Origin: Pseudomonas jinjuensis | GTDB lineage: Bacteria > Pseudomonadota > Gammaproteobacteria > Pseudomonadales > Pseudomonadaceae | Direction of reading: 5' to 3' | DNA: 64,000 nt | Assembly: GCF_900103845.1 (NCBI RefSeq) | Contig: NZ_FNIJ01000011.1 | Coordinates: forward strand, 1-64,000 | In this document: positions 19,125-30,188 of the stretch, one piece after another | Layout: each line of letters starts with the position of its first letter | Position numbering within the stretch: the stretch's first letter is position 1 | Notes under the pieces: model-generated | The model's input: only the letters and a program-made list of their open reading frames with translations | The model's database searches: none | Told to the model about the DNA's origin: nothing | Translations under genes and position numbers: made by a program

Positions 19125-20495
19125 ATGCTTTCCACTCGAACCTTGCTCAAGACCGGGACCCTGGCCCTTTCGCTGCTCGCCGGCAGCGTGATGGCCGCGG
19201 TTCCCGCCGACCAGGTCGCCAAGCTGGGCACCTCCCTGACGCCCATGGGCGCGGAGAAGGCCGGCAATGCCGACGGCACCATCCCCGCCTGGACCGGAGG
19301 CCTGCCGGCCAATGCCGGCGCGGTGGACGCCAAGGGCTTCCTGGCCGATCCCTTCGCCAGCGAGAAGCCGCTGTTCACCATCACCGCGGCCAACGCCGAG
19401 CAGTACAAGGACAAGCTGACCGCCGGCCAGATGGCGATGTTCAAGCGCTACCCGGATACCTACAAAATTCCGGTCTACCCGAGCCATCGCACCGCGGCCC
19501 TGCCGGACGAGATGTACCAGGCGATCCGCGCCAGCGCCGGGAAGACCGAGCTGGTCGGCGGCGGCAACGGCCTGAAGAACTTCGACAGCCACTACTACGC
19601 CTTCCCGATCCCGCAGTCCGGCGTCGAGGTGGTGTGGAACCACGAGACCCGTTACCGCGGCGGTAACATCCACCGTTACATCACCCGCGTGCAGCCGCAG
19701 GTGAGCGGCTCCTTCACCATGGTCCATTTCGAGGACGAGATTTCCTATCCGGCCAACCTGCCCGATCTCGACAAGGCGAAAGGGGAGAATGCCCTGTTCT
19801 ACTTCATCCAGCGGGTGAACGCCCCGGCGCGCCTGGCCGGCAACGTGCTGCTGGTGCACGAGACCATCGACCAGGTCAAGGAACCGCGCCAGGCATGGCT
19901 CTACAACGCCGGCCAGCGCCGCGTGCGGCGCGCGCCCCAGGTGGCCTACGACGGCCCGGCGACCGCCGCCGACGGCATGGCGACCTCCGACAACTACGAC
20001 ATGTACAACGGCTCGCCGGACCGCTACGACTGGAAACTGGTCGGCAAGAAGGAACTGTACATCCCCTACAACAGCTACAAGCTCGATTCGCCGAAGCTGA
20101 AGTACGAGGACATCATCAAGCCCGGCCACATCAACCAGGACCTGACCCGCTACGAGCTGCATCGTGTCTGGCACGTGGTCGCCACCCTGAAGCAGGGTGA
20201 GCGCCACATCTATGCCAAGCGCGACATGTACTTCGACGAGGACACCTGGCAGCTGGCCGAGGTCGACCACTACGACGGCCGCGGCCAGCTCTGGCGCGTG
20301 GCCGAGGGACACGCGCAGCAGTACTACCACCACAAGGTGCCCGGCTATACCGCCGAAACCCTGTACGACCTGGTTTCCGGCCGTTACTCGGTACTCGGCC
20401 TGAAGAACGAGGAGAAGCAGAGCATCGTCTTCGGCGCCAAGGCCGTGGCCGGCGACTACACCCCCGCCGCACTGCGCCAGACCGGCGTGCGCTGA
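19125..20495 (+). CDS. DUF1329 periplasmic protein
   Basis: This 456-residue protein has a signal peptide (TLALSLLAGSVMAAVPAD). The mature N-terminus follows the DUF1329 pattern: KLGTSLTPMGAEKAGNADGT then IPAWTGGL, and later RGGNIHRYIT and DTWQLAEVDHYDGRG. It is 17 bases behind DUF1302, with GCAGGAG as ribosome site. DUF1329 has a LolA/LolB-like lipoprotein-binding fold in family descriptions and may ferry a lipid-like ligand to or from the DUF1302 barrel. That role is inferred. A terminator follows closely. Confidence 0.93.
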   Translation: MLSTRTLLKTGTLALSLLAGSVMAAVPADQVAKLGTSLTPMGAEKAGNADGTIPAWTGGLPANAGAVDAKGFLADPFASEKPLFTITAANAEQYKDKLTAGQMAMFKRYPDTYKIPVYPSHRTAALPDEMYQAIRASAGKTELVGGGNGLKNFDSHYYAFPIPQSGVEVVWNHETRYRGGNIHRYITRVQPQVSGSFTMVHFEDEISYPANLPDLDKAKGENALFYFIQRVNAPARLAGNVLLVHETIDQVKEPRQAWLYNAGQRRVRRAPQVAYDGPATAADGMATSDNYDMYNGSPDRYDWKLVGKKELYIPYNSYKLDSPKLKYEDIIKPGHINQDLTRYELHRVWHVVATLKQGERHIYAKRDMYFDEDTWQLAEVDHYDGRGQLWRVAEGHAQQYYHHKVPGYTAETLYDLVSGRYSVLGLKNEEKQSIVFGAKAVAGDYTPAALRQTGVR

Positions 20496-20529
20496 GCGCC
20501 AGCCGGGTCATCGAGCAACTCCTGATTGG

Positions 20530-20556
20530 GGCGGCCTGCGGGCCGCCTTCTCTTTT
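20530..20556 (+). terminator. Terminator after DUF1329
   Basis: Stem ggcggcc (20530-20536) with ggccgcc (20541-20547) and a T-rich tail (ttctcttttt) 35 bases after the stop. Confidence 0.8.
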
Positions 20557-20583
20557 TCTGGTGCCTGGCGATGCGCTTCCTGC

Positions 20584-20668
20584 AGGAGCCAGCTTGCTGG
20601 CGATCCGAGGTTTCCCGCACCGCCGATGCATCTGGTGCATGCGAATGATCGCCAGCAAGCTGGCTCCT
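20584..20668. repeat. REP-type inverted repeat pair
   Basis: Two 22-base arms, 20584-20605 and 20647-20668, are exact reverse complements. The core gccagcttgctggc is typical of Pseudomonas REP elements. The pair sits between the DUF1329 terminator and the luxR-type gene. Confidence 0.85.
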
Positions 20669-20775
20669 ACGAAGAGCGATCCTGTCCGCCCGCCGGAATT
20701 CACGAAGTGCATTCCCGGCCTGCGATCCGTACCATACTTGCCCCCACGCTTTCGCTGTCTCCAACGAGTGACGCC

Positions 20776-23310
20776 ATGCCCACGGCGAGAAACGAAACCA
20801 GCCTGCCCAGCGCTCCGCCCCTGCCTGCCGGGTTCCTGCCGCGTCCCCGTCTCAGCGCGGCGCTGCTCGCCGCCCGCAGCCGCCTGCGCCTGATTTGCGC
20901 CCCCGCCGGCAGCGGCAAGAGCTTCCTGCTGCGCGAATGCGCGCAAGCCTGCCCGGACGACACCCGCCTGTACTGGCTCGATCTCCGTGGCCAGCCGCTC
21001 GGCGACGGAGAGTTTCTCCAGCTGCTGGCCGCCACCCTCGGCCTCGATCGCAGCGACCTCGGTTCGATCCAGGGGCACCTGATGCGGCAGACCAGCCCGA
21101 TCTGGCTGATGCTCGACGATCTCCCACGCTTCCCCGATGAGCGCCTGGACGCCTGCCTCGACCGGCTCCTGCAGATGTCGCCGCCCTGCGTGTCCTGGTG
21201 GATCGCCAGCCGCCGGCGGCCGGCCTGCAAGCTGGAACGCCTGCTGCTGGAAGGCGATCTGTTCGAGCTCGGCATGGCGGATCTGGCACTGAATCCCGCC
21301 GAACTCGGCGAACTGCTCGACAGCCTCGGCTGCGATGCCCAGGGCCCGATGATCGACATGCTGATGGTCCAGACCGCCGGCTGGTACGCCGGCGTCCGCC
21401 TGCGCCTGCATGGCCTCGAACCGGGCCAGCCGCTGGAAAGCGCACGGGGCAGCCAGCTCGTCCGCAGCTATCTGGAGCGCGAGGTGCTGGACGAGCTGCC
21501 CGGGGACCTGCGCCAGGCGCTCGGCACGCTCGCCTGCCTGCGCGAGTTCGACGCTTCGCTGTGCGAGCACCTGCTGGGGATGGGCGAGGGCGCGCAACTG
21601 CTGCGGCGCCTGCAGGAATGCGGCGCGTTCATCGAGACGCTGGACAGCGATGCCGGCGTGTATCGTGTGCATCCGGCCATCGCCCCCGTGCTGGCGGCGG
21701 ACATCGCCGAAGGACCGCGGCGGGCGCTGTACCGCCATGCCTGCCAATGGGCGGCCGGCAGGGAGCAGGTTCGCGAGGCCATCGACTACGCGCTGCTGGC
21801 CGACCAGCTCGAAGTGGCCGCCAGCCTGCTGCAGCGCTTCACCAGGGACCGGCTGTTGCAGGGCCGTCATCTGGCCTGCGTGCTGGAATGGCGCAACGAA
21901 CTGCCGGACGAACTGCTCGCCAGCACGCCGCGCCTGCTGATCCTCAACGCCTGGGCGCTGATCATCAGCGGCCGGCTGGACGAGGCCGAGCTGTGCGCCC
22001 GGCAGCTGCAACGCTTCCTGCCGCAACCGAACGCCCGCCGCCAGCGCGAGCTGCTGGCGCAGTGCCAGGCGCTGGTCGGCAAGCTCGAATATCACCGGGG
22101 CAGGGTGAATGCCCCGCACATGGCCGAAGCGGCTGCCCATCTGGCCGAGGCGGCCTGGGCACAGCGCGTGCTGCTGCTGACCGCACTGATCGAACTGGAG
22201 CTGGCGGAAGGCCGGGTCGAGTCGGCCGAAGCGCTCAACCACGATGCCGTCAAGCTGGCGCGCAAGCACCGTAGCCGTGTGCTGGAAGGCGTATTGCTGC
22301 TGCAGCGGGTGCACCTGCTGGAGATTCGCGGCGAGCTGAAGGCCGCGCTCAGCCTGATCGAGCAACTGCACGCGGAACTGAACGCGGAGTGGAAGGGCGA
22401 GGCCACCCCCCTGCGCGGCCGGGTGCAGTTGCGCCGTGCGGCCATCCTCGTGCGGATGGGGCAGTACGCCCAGGCGCGGGAACTCTACCAGGCGGGACTG
22501 CAGGAATGCCTGGACTGCGAGGACCCCGCCGCCTGCTGGGGCTATATCGGCCTGGCCGAACTGGACGCGGCGGAGAACGCGTTACCGCAGGCGAACACCC
22601 GGCTGATCGACGGCGAGCGCCTGCTGCAGTTTCGCAACATCACCGAACCGCTGTACCAGAGCCTGCTGGTCCTGGGCCATGCCCGGCTGTGGCTGCAGGA
22701 AGGCCAGGTCGAGCGGGCGCGCAGCGTGCTGGAAGAGTGCCTCGCCCAGTTCAGCGGGCCGGAGGAACGCAAGCCGCCCTATGGCAGCCCCGAGCTGGTG
22801 CAGCGGCTTCGACTGGCGCTGGCGCAGGTGCGCCTGGCCGCCGGCGAGAGCGTGATCGAGCCACTCGAAGCCATGCTGCGCGAGGCGCTGGCGGAAGGGC
22901 GTCAGGTGCTGGCCTGCGAACTGTGGTTCGTCCTCGCCGAGGCCTGCTACGCGGAAGGCCAGCAGGGCAGGGCGCAGCGGGCGCTGCTCGACGGCATGGC
23001 TCTGTCGCGCCGGATCGGCCTGGTCAGCGCCGAGCAGTTCTGCGCCCTGCGCAATCCCGGGCTGGTCCGCTGGGGCAAGGAAACCCTCTGCGCCGAAGGC
23101 CAGTCCCCGGTGGCCGTGCTGCTCAGCCGGCGCGAGCTTTCCGTGCTGGAGATGATCGCCCAGGGGCTGTCCAACCACGAGATCGCCGAACGCCTGTTCA
23201 TCTCCCTGCACACGGTGAAGAGCCACGCCCAGCGCATCAACGCCAAGCTCGGCGTGGAGCGCCGCACCCAGGCCATCGTCCGCGCCAAGGAGCTGGGGCT
23301 GGTGAAGTGA
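20776..23310 (+). CDS. MalT/AlkS-like LuxR-family transcriptional regulator
   Basis: This 844-residue large regulator (LAL class) has a P-loop near residue 43-50 (APAGSGKS), an STAND-type ATPase region including WLMLDDLPRFPDERLD, a long helical repeat region from about 330 to 760, and a C-terminal LuxR helix-turn-helix (LSRRELSVLEMIAQGLSNHE followed by IAERLFISLHTVKSHAQ). Such regulators activate a neighbouring operon when a small ligand binds. Likely targets are the DUF1302/DUF1329 pair upstream, since LuxR genes of this class often adjoin that pair in pseudomonads. The ATG at 20776 is chosen because conserved sequence starts soon after; its ribosome site is weak. The ligand is unknown. Confidence 0.9.
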   Translation: MPTARNETSLPSAPPLPAGFLPRPRLSAALLAARSRLRLICAPAGSGKSFLLRECAQACPDDTRLYWLDLRGQPLGDGEFLQLLAATLGLDRSDLGSIQGHLMRQTSPIWLMLDDLPRFPDERLDACLDRLLQMSPPCVSWWIASRRRPACKLERLLLEGDLFELGMADLALNPAELGELLDSLGCDAQGPMIDMLMVQTAGWYAGVRLRLHGLEPGQPLESARGSQLVRSYLEREVLDELPGDLRQALGTLACLREFDASLCEHLLGMGEGAQLLRRLQECGAFIETLDSDAGVYRVHPAIAPVLAADIAEGPRRALYRHACQWAAGREQVREAIDYALLADQLEVAASLLQRFTRDRLLQGRHLACVLEWRNELPDELLASTPRLLILNAWALIISGRLDEAELCARQLQRFLPQPNARRQRELLAQCQALVGKLEYHRGRVNAPHMAEAAAHLAEAAWAQRVLLLTALIELELAEGRVESAEALNHDAVKLARKHRSRVLEGVLLLQRVHLLEIRGELKAALSLIEQLHAELNAEWKGEATPLRGRVQLRRAAILVRMGQYAQARELYQAGLQECLDCEDPAACWGYIGLAELDAAENALPQANTRLIDGERLLQFRNITEPLYQSLLVLGHARLWLQEGQVERARSVLEECLAQFSGPEERKPPYGSPELVQRLRLALAQVRLAAGESVIEPLEAMLREALAEGRQVLACELWFVLAEACYAEGQQGRAQRALLDGMALSRRIGLVSAEQFCALRNPGLVRWGKETLCAEGQSPVAVLLSRRELSVLEMIAQGLSNHEIAERLFISLHTVKSHAQRINAKLGVERRTQAIVRAKELGLVK

Positions 23311-23356
23311 TTCCGATTGGCGGGTTTCACCCGCCCTACGCAAAACGGTCACGCAG

Positions 23357-23790
23357 AACCTGTAGCGGGCCATGCCCGTGACATCGCGGCCGGTCGTGGG
23401 CATGGCCCACTCCTACAAAAAAGCACTATCCGGCCACACCGGCGCTGAAGGAAAACCGGATCGCCAGCAAGAACTAGGCGTCCCCCTGGCTCCTACAGGT
23501 CCGCTGTCAACCGGGCCATGTCTGCGAGCGCAGGGGAAAACCTGTAGGAAGCGGGCCATGCCCGCGACATCGCGGCCGGTCGTGGGCATGGCCCATTCCT
23601 ACAAGAAGCACTATCCGGCCACACCGGCGCTGAAGGAAAACCGGATCGCCAGCAAGAACTAGGCGTCCCCCTGGCTCCTACAGGTCCGCTGTCAACCGGG
23701 CCATGTCTGCGAGCGCAGGGGAAACCTGTAGGAGCGGGCCATGCCCGCGACATCGCGGTCGGTCGTGGACATGGCCCACTCCTACAAAAA
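23357..23790. repeat. Tandem direct repeat of about 183 bp (2.4 copies) containing REP palindromes
   Basis: The unit begins aacctgtag at 23357, recurs at 23539 and 23723 (periods 182 and 184) and is nearly identical between copies; the third copy is partial. Each unit carries a palindrome, gcgggccatgcccgcgacat ... gggcatggcccactcctac, typical of Pseudomonas REP sequences, plus a stretch with ggctcctaca. This fills the roughly 480-bp gap between luxR and araC. No gene is seen. A separate hairpin, ggcgggtttcacccgcc, lies just after the luxR stop at about 23321-23337. Confidence 0.9.
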
Positions 23791-24798
23791 TCACTCCGCC
23801 AGCAACCGTCGCCGCACTTCCTTTGGCGTCATGCCATACCAGCGTCGGCAGGCGCGATTGAACACGCTCTGCTCGCTGTAGCCGAGCAGGCCGGCGACCT
23901 GCGACATCGGCATGTGCCGTTCGGCCAGATAGACCTCCGCACGTGAGCGCCGGGCGCGTTCCAGCAGTTCGTCGAAGCCGCAGCCCAGCTCGGCCAGGCG
24001 CCGCTGCAGGACGCGCTCGTGCAGGCCGAGCTGCTCGGCGATCAGCCCGAGGCGGCAGCGCTGGGTCGGCAGCATGCGCAGGATCAGGCTCTCCACCTGC
24101 TGCGCCAGGTCGGCCGCCGGCTGGGCGCCCCGGGCGCTCAGGTACTCCACCAGCATCCGGTGCAGTTGCGGGTCCTGCTGCTCGATGCGCTGGGCCAGGT
24201 GCTCGTCGCGCAGCACCAGGGCGTCGCAGGCCTGGCCGGTATAGACCGTGGTGTTGAAGTAGCGCCGGTAGCGCGCCGGCGGCAGCGGGCTGACGCCGCT
24301 CAGCAGCAGCGACTGGGCGCTGAACTGGCTGCCGCAGAGCAGCTTCATGGTGTTGTGCGCCACGCCCAGCGCCAGTTCCTGCATCTGGCGCCGCTGCAGC
24401 AGGCCGGACAGGCGGATTTCCACCACCAGCCGCGGCGTTCCCGGTTCGCTGCGGTCCAGTTCCACGTGGATGCCCGGGCTGTGGTAGCCGATGAAGCGCG
24501 AGACTTCCTCCAGCGCCTGGCCCACCGTGGTCGAGTTGCGCGCGATCAGCGCCACCGGGCCGAGCACGTGGAGGTCCTGGTATTCGGCCATGCGCAGGCC
24601 GAAGTCGGGGCAGTCCAGCGTCTGCGCCGCGTATTCCAGGACGCCCACCAGCGAGCGCAGCGGCACCCGCGCGTCGTCTTCCCGGAGCGCCCGCGGATCG
24701 ATGCGGAAGTGCCGCAGCAGGGCGTCCGGATCGCCGCCGAGGCGGGCCGTCAGCTCGGGAAAACCGATGAACGAGGTGGTGCGGATCAGTGCGGTCAT
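23791..24798 (-). CDS. AraC-family transcriptional regulator (OruR/AraC type, Arabinose_bd domain)
   Basis: This 335-residue protein has an N-terminal ligand-binding region of the type seen in quorum and catabolic AraC regulators (PLRSLVGVLEYAAQTLDCPD, LGPVALIARNSTTVGQAL). The C-terminal AraC double helix-turn-helix is at about 245-330, including MSQVAGLLGYSEQSVFNRAC and WYGMTPKEVRR. It is transcribed divergently from the GMC oxidoreductase gene across a 135-base gap and very probably controls that operon, responding to an alkyl sulfate, alcohol or fatty acid. ATG 24798 is used; a TTG at 24807 is also in frame and neither has a strong ribosome site. Confidence 0.9.
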   Translation of the reverse strand: MTALIRTTSFIGFPELTARLGGDPDALLRHFRIDPRALREDDARVPLRSLVGVLEYAAQTLDCPDFGLRMAEYQDLHVLGPVALIARNSTTVGQALEEVSRFIGYHSPGIHVELDRSEPGTPRLVVEIRLSGLLQRRQMQELALGVAHNTMKLLCGSQFSAQSLLLSGVSPLPPARYRRYFNTTVYTGQACDALVLRDEHLAQRIEQQDPQLHRMLVEYLSARGAQPAADLAQQVESLILRMLPTQRCRLGLIAEQLGLHERVLQRRLAELGCGFDELLERARRSRAEVYLAERHMPMSQVAGLLGYSEQSVFNRACRRWYGMTPKEVRRRLLAE

Positions 24799-24933
24799 AG
24801 TCGTCAAAGATCAAAAACAAGTCGGCGAAGATCAATAAATCTGCACGCTATGGGCGAAGAATTCCAGCTCGATGCACCGTTCCGCCGATCTGCGGCCCGG
24901 CGCCTGTCTTCAGCGCAACCGAGAACAACAATC

Positions 24934-26517
24934 ATGGAATTCGACTACATCATCGTCGGTGCCGGCTCCGCCGGCTGCGTCCTCGCCAACCGCCTGAGCG
25001 CCGATCCGTCCGTGCGGGTCTGCCTGCTGGAAACCGGCCCGGAGGACACTTCCCCGCTGATCCACACGCCGCTCGGCGTCGCCGCCATCCTGCCGACCAA
25101 ACACGTCAACTGGGCCTTCCACACCGTTCCGCAGCCGGGCCTCGGCGGGCGCCGCGGCTACCAGCCGCGCGGCAAGGCGCTGGGCGGCAGCAGCTCGATC
25201 AACGGCATGATCTACATCCGCGGCCACCGCAGCGACTACGACGACTGGGCGGAGCTGGGCAATTCCGGCTGGTCCTACGACGAGGTGCTGCCGTACTTCC
25301 GCAAGAGCGAGAAGCACCATGGCGGCAGCAGCGAATTCCACGGCGGCGATGGCGAGCTGTACGTCGGCCGGGCGCAGGAGCATGCCGCCACCGGTGCCTT
25401 CATCGAGGCGGCGAAGCGCGCCGGCCACGACTACAACCCCGACTTCAACGGCGCCGAGCAGGAAGGCGTCGGCCCCTATGACGTGACCATCCGCGACGGC
25501 CGCCGCTGGAGCGCCGCCACGGCCTTCCTCAAGCCGATCCGCGAGCTGCACGGCAACCTCACCGTGATGACCGGCGCCCGCGCCCAGCGCATCATCCTGC
25601 AGGGCAAGCGCGCCACCGGCGTGCAGGTGTCGGTCAAGGGCCAGCGCATGGAGCTGAAGGCGCGCCGCGAGGTGCTGCTGAGCGCCGGCGCCTTCGGCAG
25701 CCCGCAGCTGCTGATGCTGTCCGGGATCGGCGCGGAGTCCGAGATCCGCCCCCACGGCATCGCCATGCGCCACGAACTGCCCGGCGTCGGCCAGAACCTG
25801 CAGGACCACCCGGACCTGGTGCTCTGCTACAAGAGCCACGACACCTCGCTGCTCGGCATTTCCCCCACCGGCACGGTGAATATGGGCAAGGGCCTGGCCG
25901 AATACATGCGCCACAGGACCGGGCCGCTGGCCAGCAACTGCGCGGAGAGCGGCGCCTTCCTGCGCACCGACACCAGCCTGTCGCGCCCGGACATCCAGCT
26001 GCACGCGGTGATCGGCACCATCGACGACCACGGCCGCAAGCTGCACTGGGGCCACGGCTTCAGCTGCCACGTCTGCGTGCTGCGGCCGAAGAGCATCGGC
26101 AGCGTCGGCCTGGATTCGGCCGACCCCTTCGCCGCGCCGCGCATCGACCCGAACTTCCTCGGCCACGAGGACGACGTGCGCACGCTGCTGAAGGGCTATC
26201 GCATGGTCCAGGAAATCGTCGAGCAGTCGCCCATGGCGCGCTTCGGCCTGAAGGACATCTATGGCAAGGGCATGCACAGCGACGAACAGCTGATCGAGCT
26301 GCTGCGCCGGCGCACCGACTCGGTCTACCACCCGGTCGGCACCTGCAAGATGGGCAGCGACGAGCTGGCAGTGGTGGACGATCGCCTGCGCGTGCATGGC
26401 ATCGAGGGGCTGCGAGTGGTCGACGCCTCGATCATGCCGACGCTGGTCGGCGGCAACACCAATGCCCCGTCGATCATGATCGCCGAGCGCGCCGCGGAGT
26501 GGATCGCCGCGGCCTGA
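24934..26517 (+). CDS. GMC-family FAD oxidoreductase (alcohol/choline dehydrogenase-like)
   Basis: This 527-residue enzyme has an N-terminal FAD-binding motif (IIVGAGSAGCVLANRLS), the GMC signature GKALGGSSSINGMIYIRGH near residue 85, GAFGSPQLLMLSGIG near residue 255, and a C-terminal catalytic region with VYHPVGTCKMG and ALVGG-type NTNAPSIMIAERAA. GMC enzymes oxidise primary alcohols to aldehydes. Placed before an alkylsulfatase and an acyl-CoA ligase, it probably oxidises the fatty alcohol released by the sulfatase. The ATG at 24934 begins directly before the FAD motif, as in the family. Confidence 0.93.
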   Translation: MEFDYIIVGAGSAGCVLANRLSADPSVRVCLLETGPEDTSPLIHTPLGVAAILPTKHVNWAFHTVPQPGLGGRRGYQPRGKALGGSSSINGMIYIRGHRSDYDDWAELGNSGWSYDEVLPYFRKSEKHHGGSSEFHGGDGELYVGRAQEHAATGAFIEAAKRAGHDYNPDFNGAEQEGVGPYDVTIRDGRRWSAATAFLKPIRELHGNLTVMTGARAQRIILQGKRATGVQVSVKGQRMELKARREVLLSAGAFGSPQLLMLSGIGAESEIRPHGIAMRHELPGVGQNLQDHPDLVLCYKSHDTSLLGISPTGTVNMGKGLAEYMRHRTGPLASNCAESGAFLRTDTSLSRPDIQLHAVIGTIDDHGRKLHWGHGFSCHVCVLRPKSIGSVGLDSADPFAAPRIDPNFLGHEDDVRTLLKGYRMVQEIVEQSPMARFGLKDIYGKGMHSDEQLIELLRRRTDSVYHPVGTCKMGSDELAVVDDRLRVHGIEGLRVVDASIMPTLVGGNTNAPSIMIAERAAEWIAAA

Positions 26518-26595
26518 AGCAAGTTCTTCCGGCCGCCCGCGTGGCGGCCCGACCTGTCGCACAACAGCCAGAACCAAGAAAAGGAAGGCATTTCC

Positions 26596-28578
26596 ATGCC
26601 CGCAACCCTGAGCCGCCTCACCGCCCTCACCGCCGCCGTGATCATCGCCGCCATCGCCAATCCGGTGGCCGCCGTCCCCGCACCCGCGAAGCCGGCCAGC
26701 GAGGCCACCCGCGCTGCCAATGCCGCGCTGCTGAACAGCCTGCCGTTCGACGACAAGCGGGATTTCGAAGACGCCGAGCGCGGCTTCATCGCCAGACCCG
26801 ACACCCTGACCATCAAGGACGCCAGCGGCCGGGTGGTCTGGGACATGCAGAGCTACGCGCAATTCATCGGCCTGGACAAGCCGGCGCCGGACACGGTCAA
26901 CCCCAGCCTGTGGCGCAACGCCCAGCTGAACATGCAGTACGGCCTGTTCAAGGTCACCGACCGCATCTACCAGGTGCGCGGCTACGACCTTTCCAACATC
27001 ACCTTCATCCAGGGCGACAGCGGCTGGATCGTGTTCGACCCGCTGATCACGGTGGAACCGGTCAAGGCCGCGATGGAGCTGGTCAACCAGCACCTGGGCA
27101 GGAAACCCATAGTCGCGGTGGTCTACAGCCACCCCCATGCCGACCACTTCGGCGGCGTGCGCGGTCTGGTCGACGAGGCGGACGTCAAGGCCGGCAAGGT
27201 GCGGATCATCGCGCCCGAGGGCTTCACCGAGCATGCCATCAGCGAGAACGTGATCGCCGGCAACGCCATGAGCCGGCGTGGCGTCTACATGTTCGGCGCG
27301 CTGCTGCCGCGCAATGCCCAGGGCAGCGTGAATGCCGGGCTGGGCCAGACGATTTCGTCGGGCACCACGACCCTGATCGAGCCGACCGAGATCATCCGCA
27401 AGACCGGCGACGAGCTGACCGTCGACGGCGTGAAGATGGTCTTCCAGATGACCCCGGGCACCGAAGCGCCGGCGGAAATGAACACCTGGTTCCCGCAGTT
27501 CAAGGCGATGTGGATGGCCGAGAACACCACCAACACCATGCACAACATCCTCACCCTGCGCGGCGCCCTGGTGCGCGATCCGCTGAAGTGGGCGGGCGGC
27601 ATCGACGAGACCCTGGAACTCTACGGCGACGACATCCAGGTGAAGTTCCAGAGCCACCACTGGCCGATGTGGGGGCATGAGCGGGTCGTCGACTACCTGA
27701 AGAAGCAGCGCGACCTCTACAAGTACATGCACGACCAGACGGTGCGCCTGATGAACGAGGGCTACACCGGCGAGGAAATCTCCGAGCGCATCCAGCTGCC
27801 GCCGGAACTCGACCGCTACTGGCCGAACCGCGGCTACTACGGCACCCTGCGGCACAACTCGCGGGCCATCTACCAGCGCTACATGGGCTGGTACGACGGC
27901 AACCCGTCGGACCTGAACAACCTGCCGCCGGAGCCGGCGGCGAAGAAGTACGTCGAGTACATGGGCGGCGAAGAGGCCGTGATGAAGCGGGCGAAGGCGG
28001 ACTTCGACAAGGGCGAATACCGCTGGGTGGCCGAGGCGCTGAAGCACGTGGTCTTCGCCAACCCGTCCAACGAGCCGGCGAAGCAACTGCTGGCCGACAC
28101 CTACGAACAGCTCGGCTACCAGGCCGAATCCGGCCCGTGGCGCTCGGTATACCTGCAGGGCGCCTACGAGCTGCGCAACGGCGTGCCGAAGGGCGCGGCG
28201 ACCCGCACCGCCAGCCCGGACATCATTCGCGGCATGACGCCGGAAATGCTCTTCGACTATCTCGCCGTGCGCCTCAACGGCCCGAAGGCCGCGGGCAGGA
28301 CACTGACTCTCAACATGGCCTTCACCGACCTCGACAAGCAGTACGCGCTGCATCTGGAGAACGGCGTGCTCAACTACTCGACGAAGCCGGCGGACAAGGC
28401 CGATGCCAGCCTGACCCTGACCAAGGCGGCGCTGGACGACGTGCAGCTGGGCAAGGCCAGCTTCGAGCAGCAGGTCGCCAGCGGCAAGGTCAAGGTCGAG
28501 GGGCGCAAGGAAGCCTTCGGCGAACTGATGGGGCTGATGGACGACTTCGACTTCTGGTTCGACATCGTCACGCCCTGA
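26596..28578 (+). CDS. SdsA1-like alkyl sulfatase (metallo-beta-lactamase fold)
   Basis: This 660-residue protein has a signal peptide (LTALTAAVIIAAIANPVAA), then an MBL domain with the zinc motif HPHADHFGG near residue 177 and ENTTNTMHN. A helical dimerisation region follows, then a C-terminal SCP2-like domain (about 535-655) ending DFDFWFDIVTP. This order and length match P. aeruginosa SdsA1, which hydrolyses sodium dodecyl sulfate and related primary alkyl sulfates to alcohol and sulfate. AAGGAAGG precedes the ATG. It lies 78 bases after the GMC gene, and the three genes probably form an operon. Secretion is expected from the signal peptide. Confidence 0.93.
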   Translation: MPATLSRLTALTAAVIIAAIANPVAAVPAPAKPASEATRAANAALLNSLPFDDKRDFEDAERGFIARPDTLTIKDASGRVVWDMQSYAQFIGLDKPAPDTVNPSLWRNAQLNMQYGLFKVTDRIYQVRGYDLSNITFIQGDSGWIVFDPLITVEPVKAAMELVNQHLGRKPIVAVVYSHPHADHFGGVRGLVDEADVKAGKVRIIAPEGFTEHAISENVIAGNAMSRRGVYMFGALLPRNAQGSVNAGLGQTISSGTTTLIEPTEIIRKTGDELTVDGVKMVFQMTPGTEAPAEMNTWFPQFKAMWMAENTTNTMHNILTLRGALVRDPLKWAGGIDETLELYGDDIQVKFQSHHWPMWGHERVVDYLKKQRDLYKYMHDQTVRLMNEGYTGEEISERIQLPPELDRYWPNRGYYGTLRHNSRAIYQRYMGWYDGNPSDLNNLPPEPAAKKYVEYMGGEEAVMKRAKADFDKGEYRWVAEALKHVVFANPSNEPAKQLLADTYEQLGYQAESGPWRSVYLQGAYELRNGVPKGAATRTASPDIIRGMTPEMLFDYLAVRLNGPKAAGRTLTLNMAFTDLDKQYALHLENGVLNYSTKPADKADASLTLTKAALDDVQLGKASFEQQVASGKVKVEGRKEAFGELMGLMDDFDFWFDIVTP

Positions 28579-28661
28579 AGACCAGGCCAACGGCGGATTG
28601 CACCCGCCCCACGGGGCGCCCCATGGCGACTCCGAACGACTACAAGAAAGGTTGACCCATC

Positions 28662-30188
<1,527 letters not shown>

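Noticed and set aside
23357-23790. CRISPR array
   Set aside because: Repeats are about 183 bases long and contiguous with no spacers; the inner palindromes are REP type.
24910-28590. Very long reverse-strand open frame opposite the GMC and alkylsulfatase genes
   Set aside because: It is the mirror of two recognised genes in GC-rich DNA. Its translation is low-complexity (many Ala, Arg, Gly, Val, His) with no family features.
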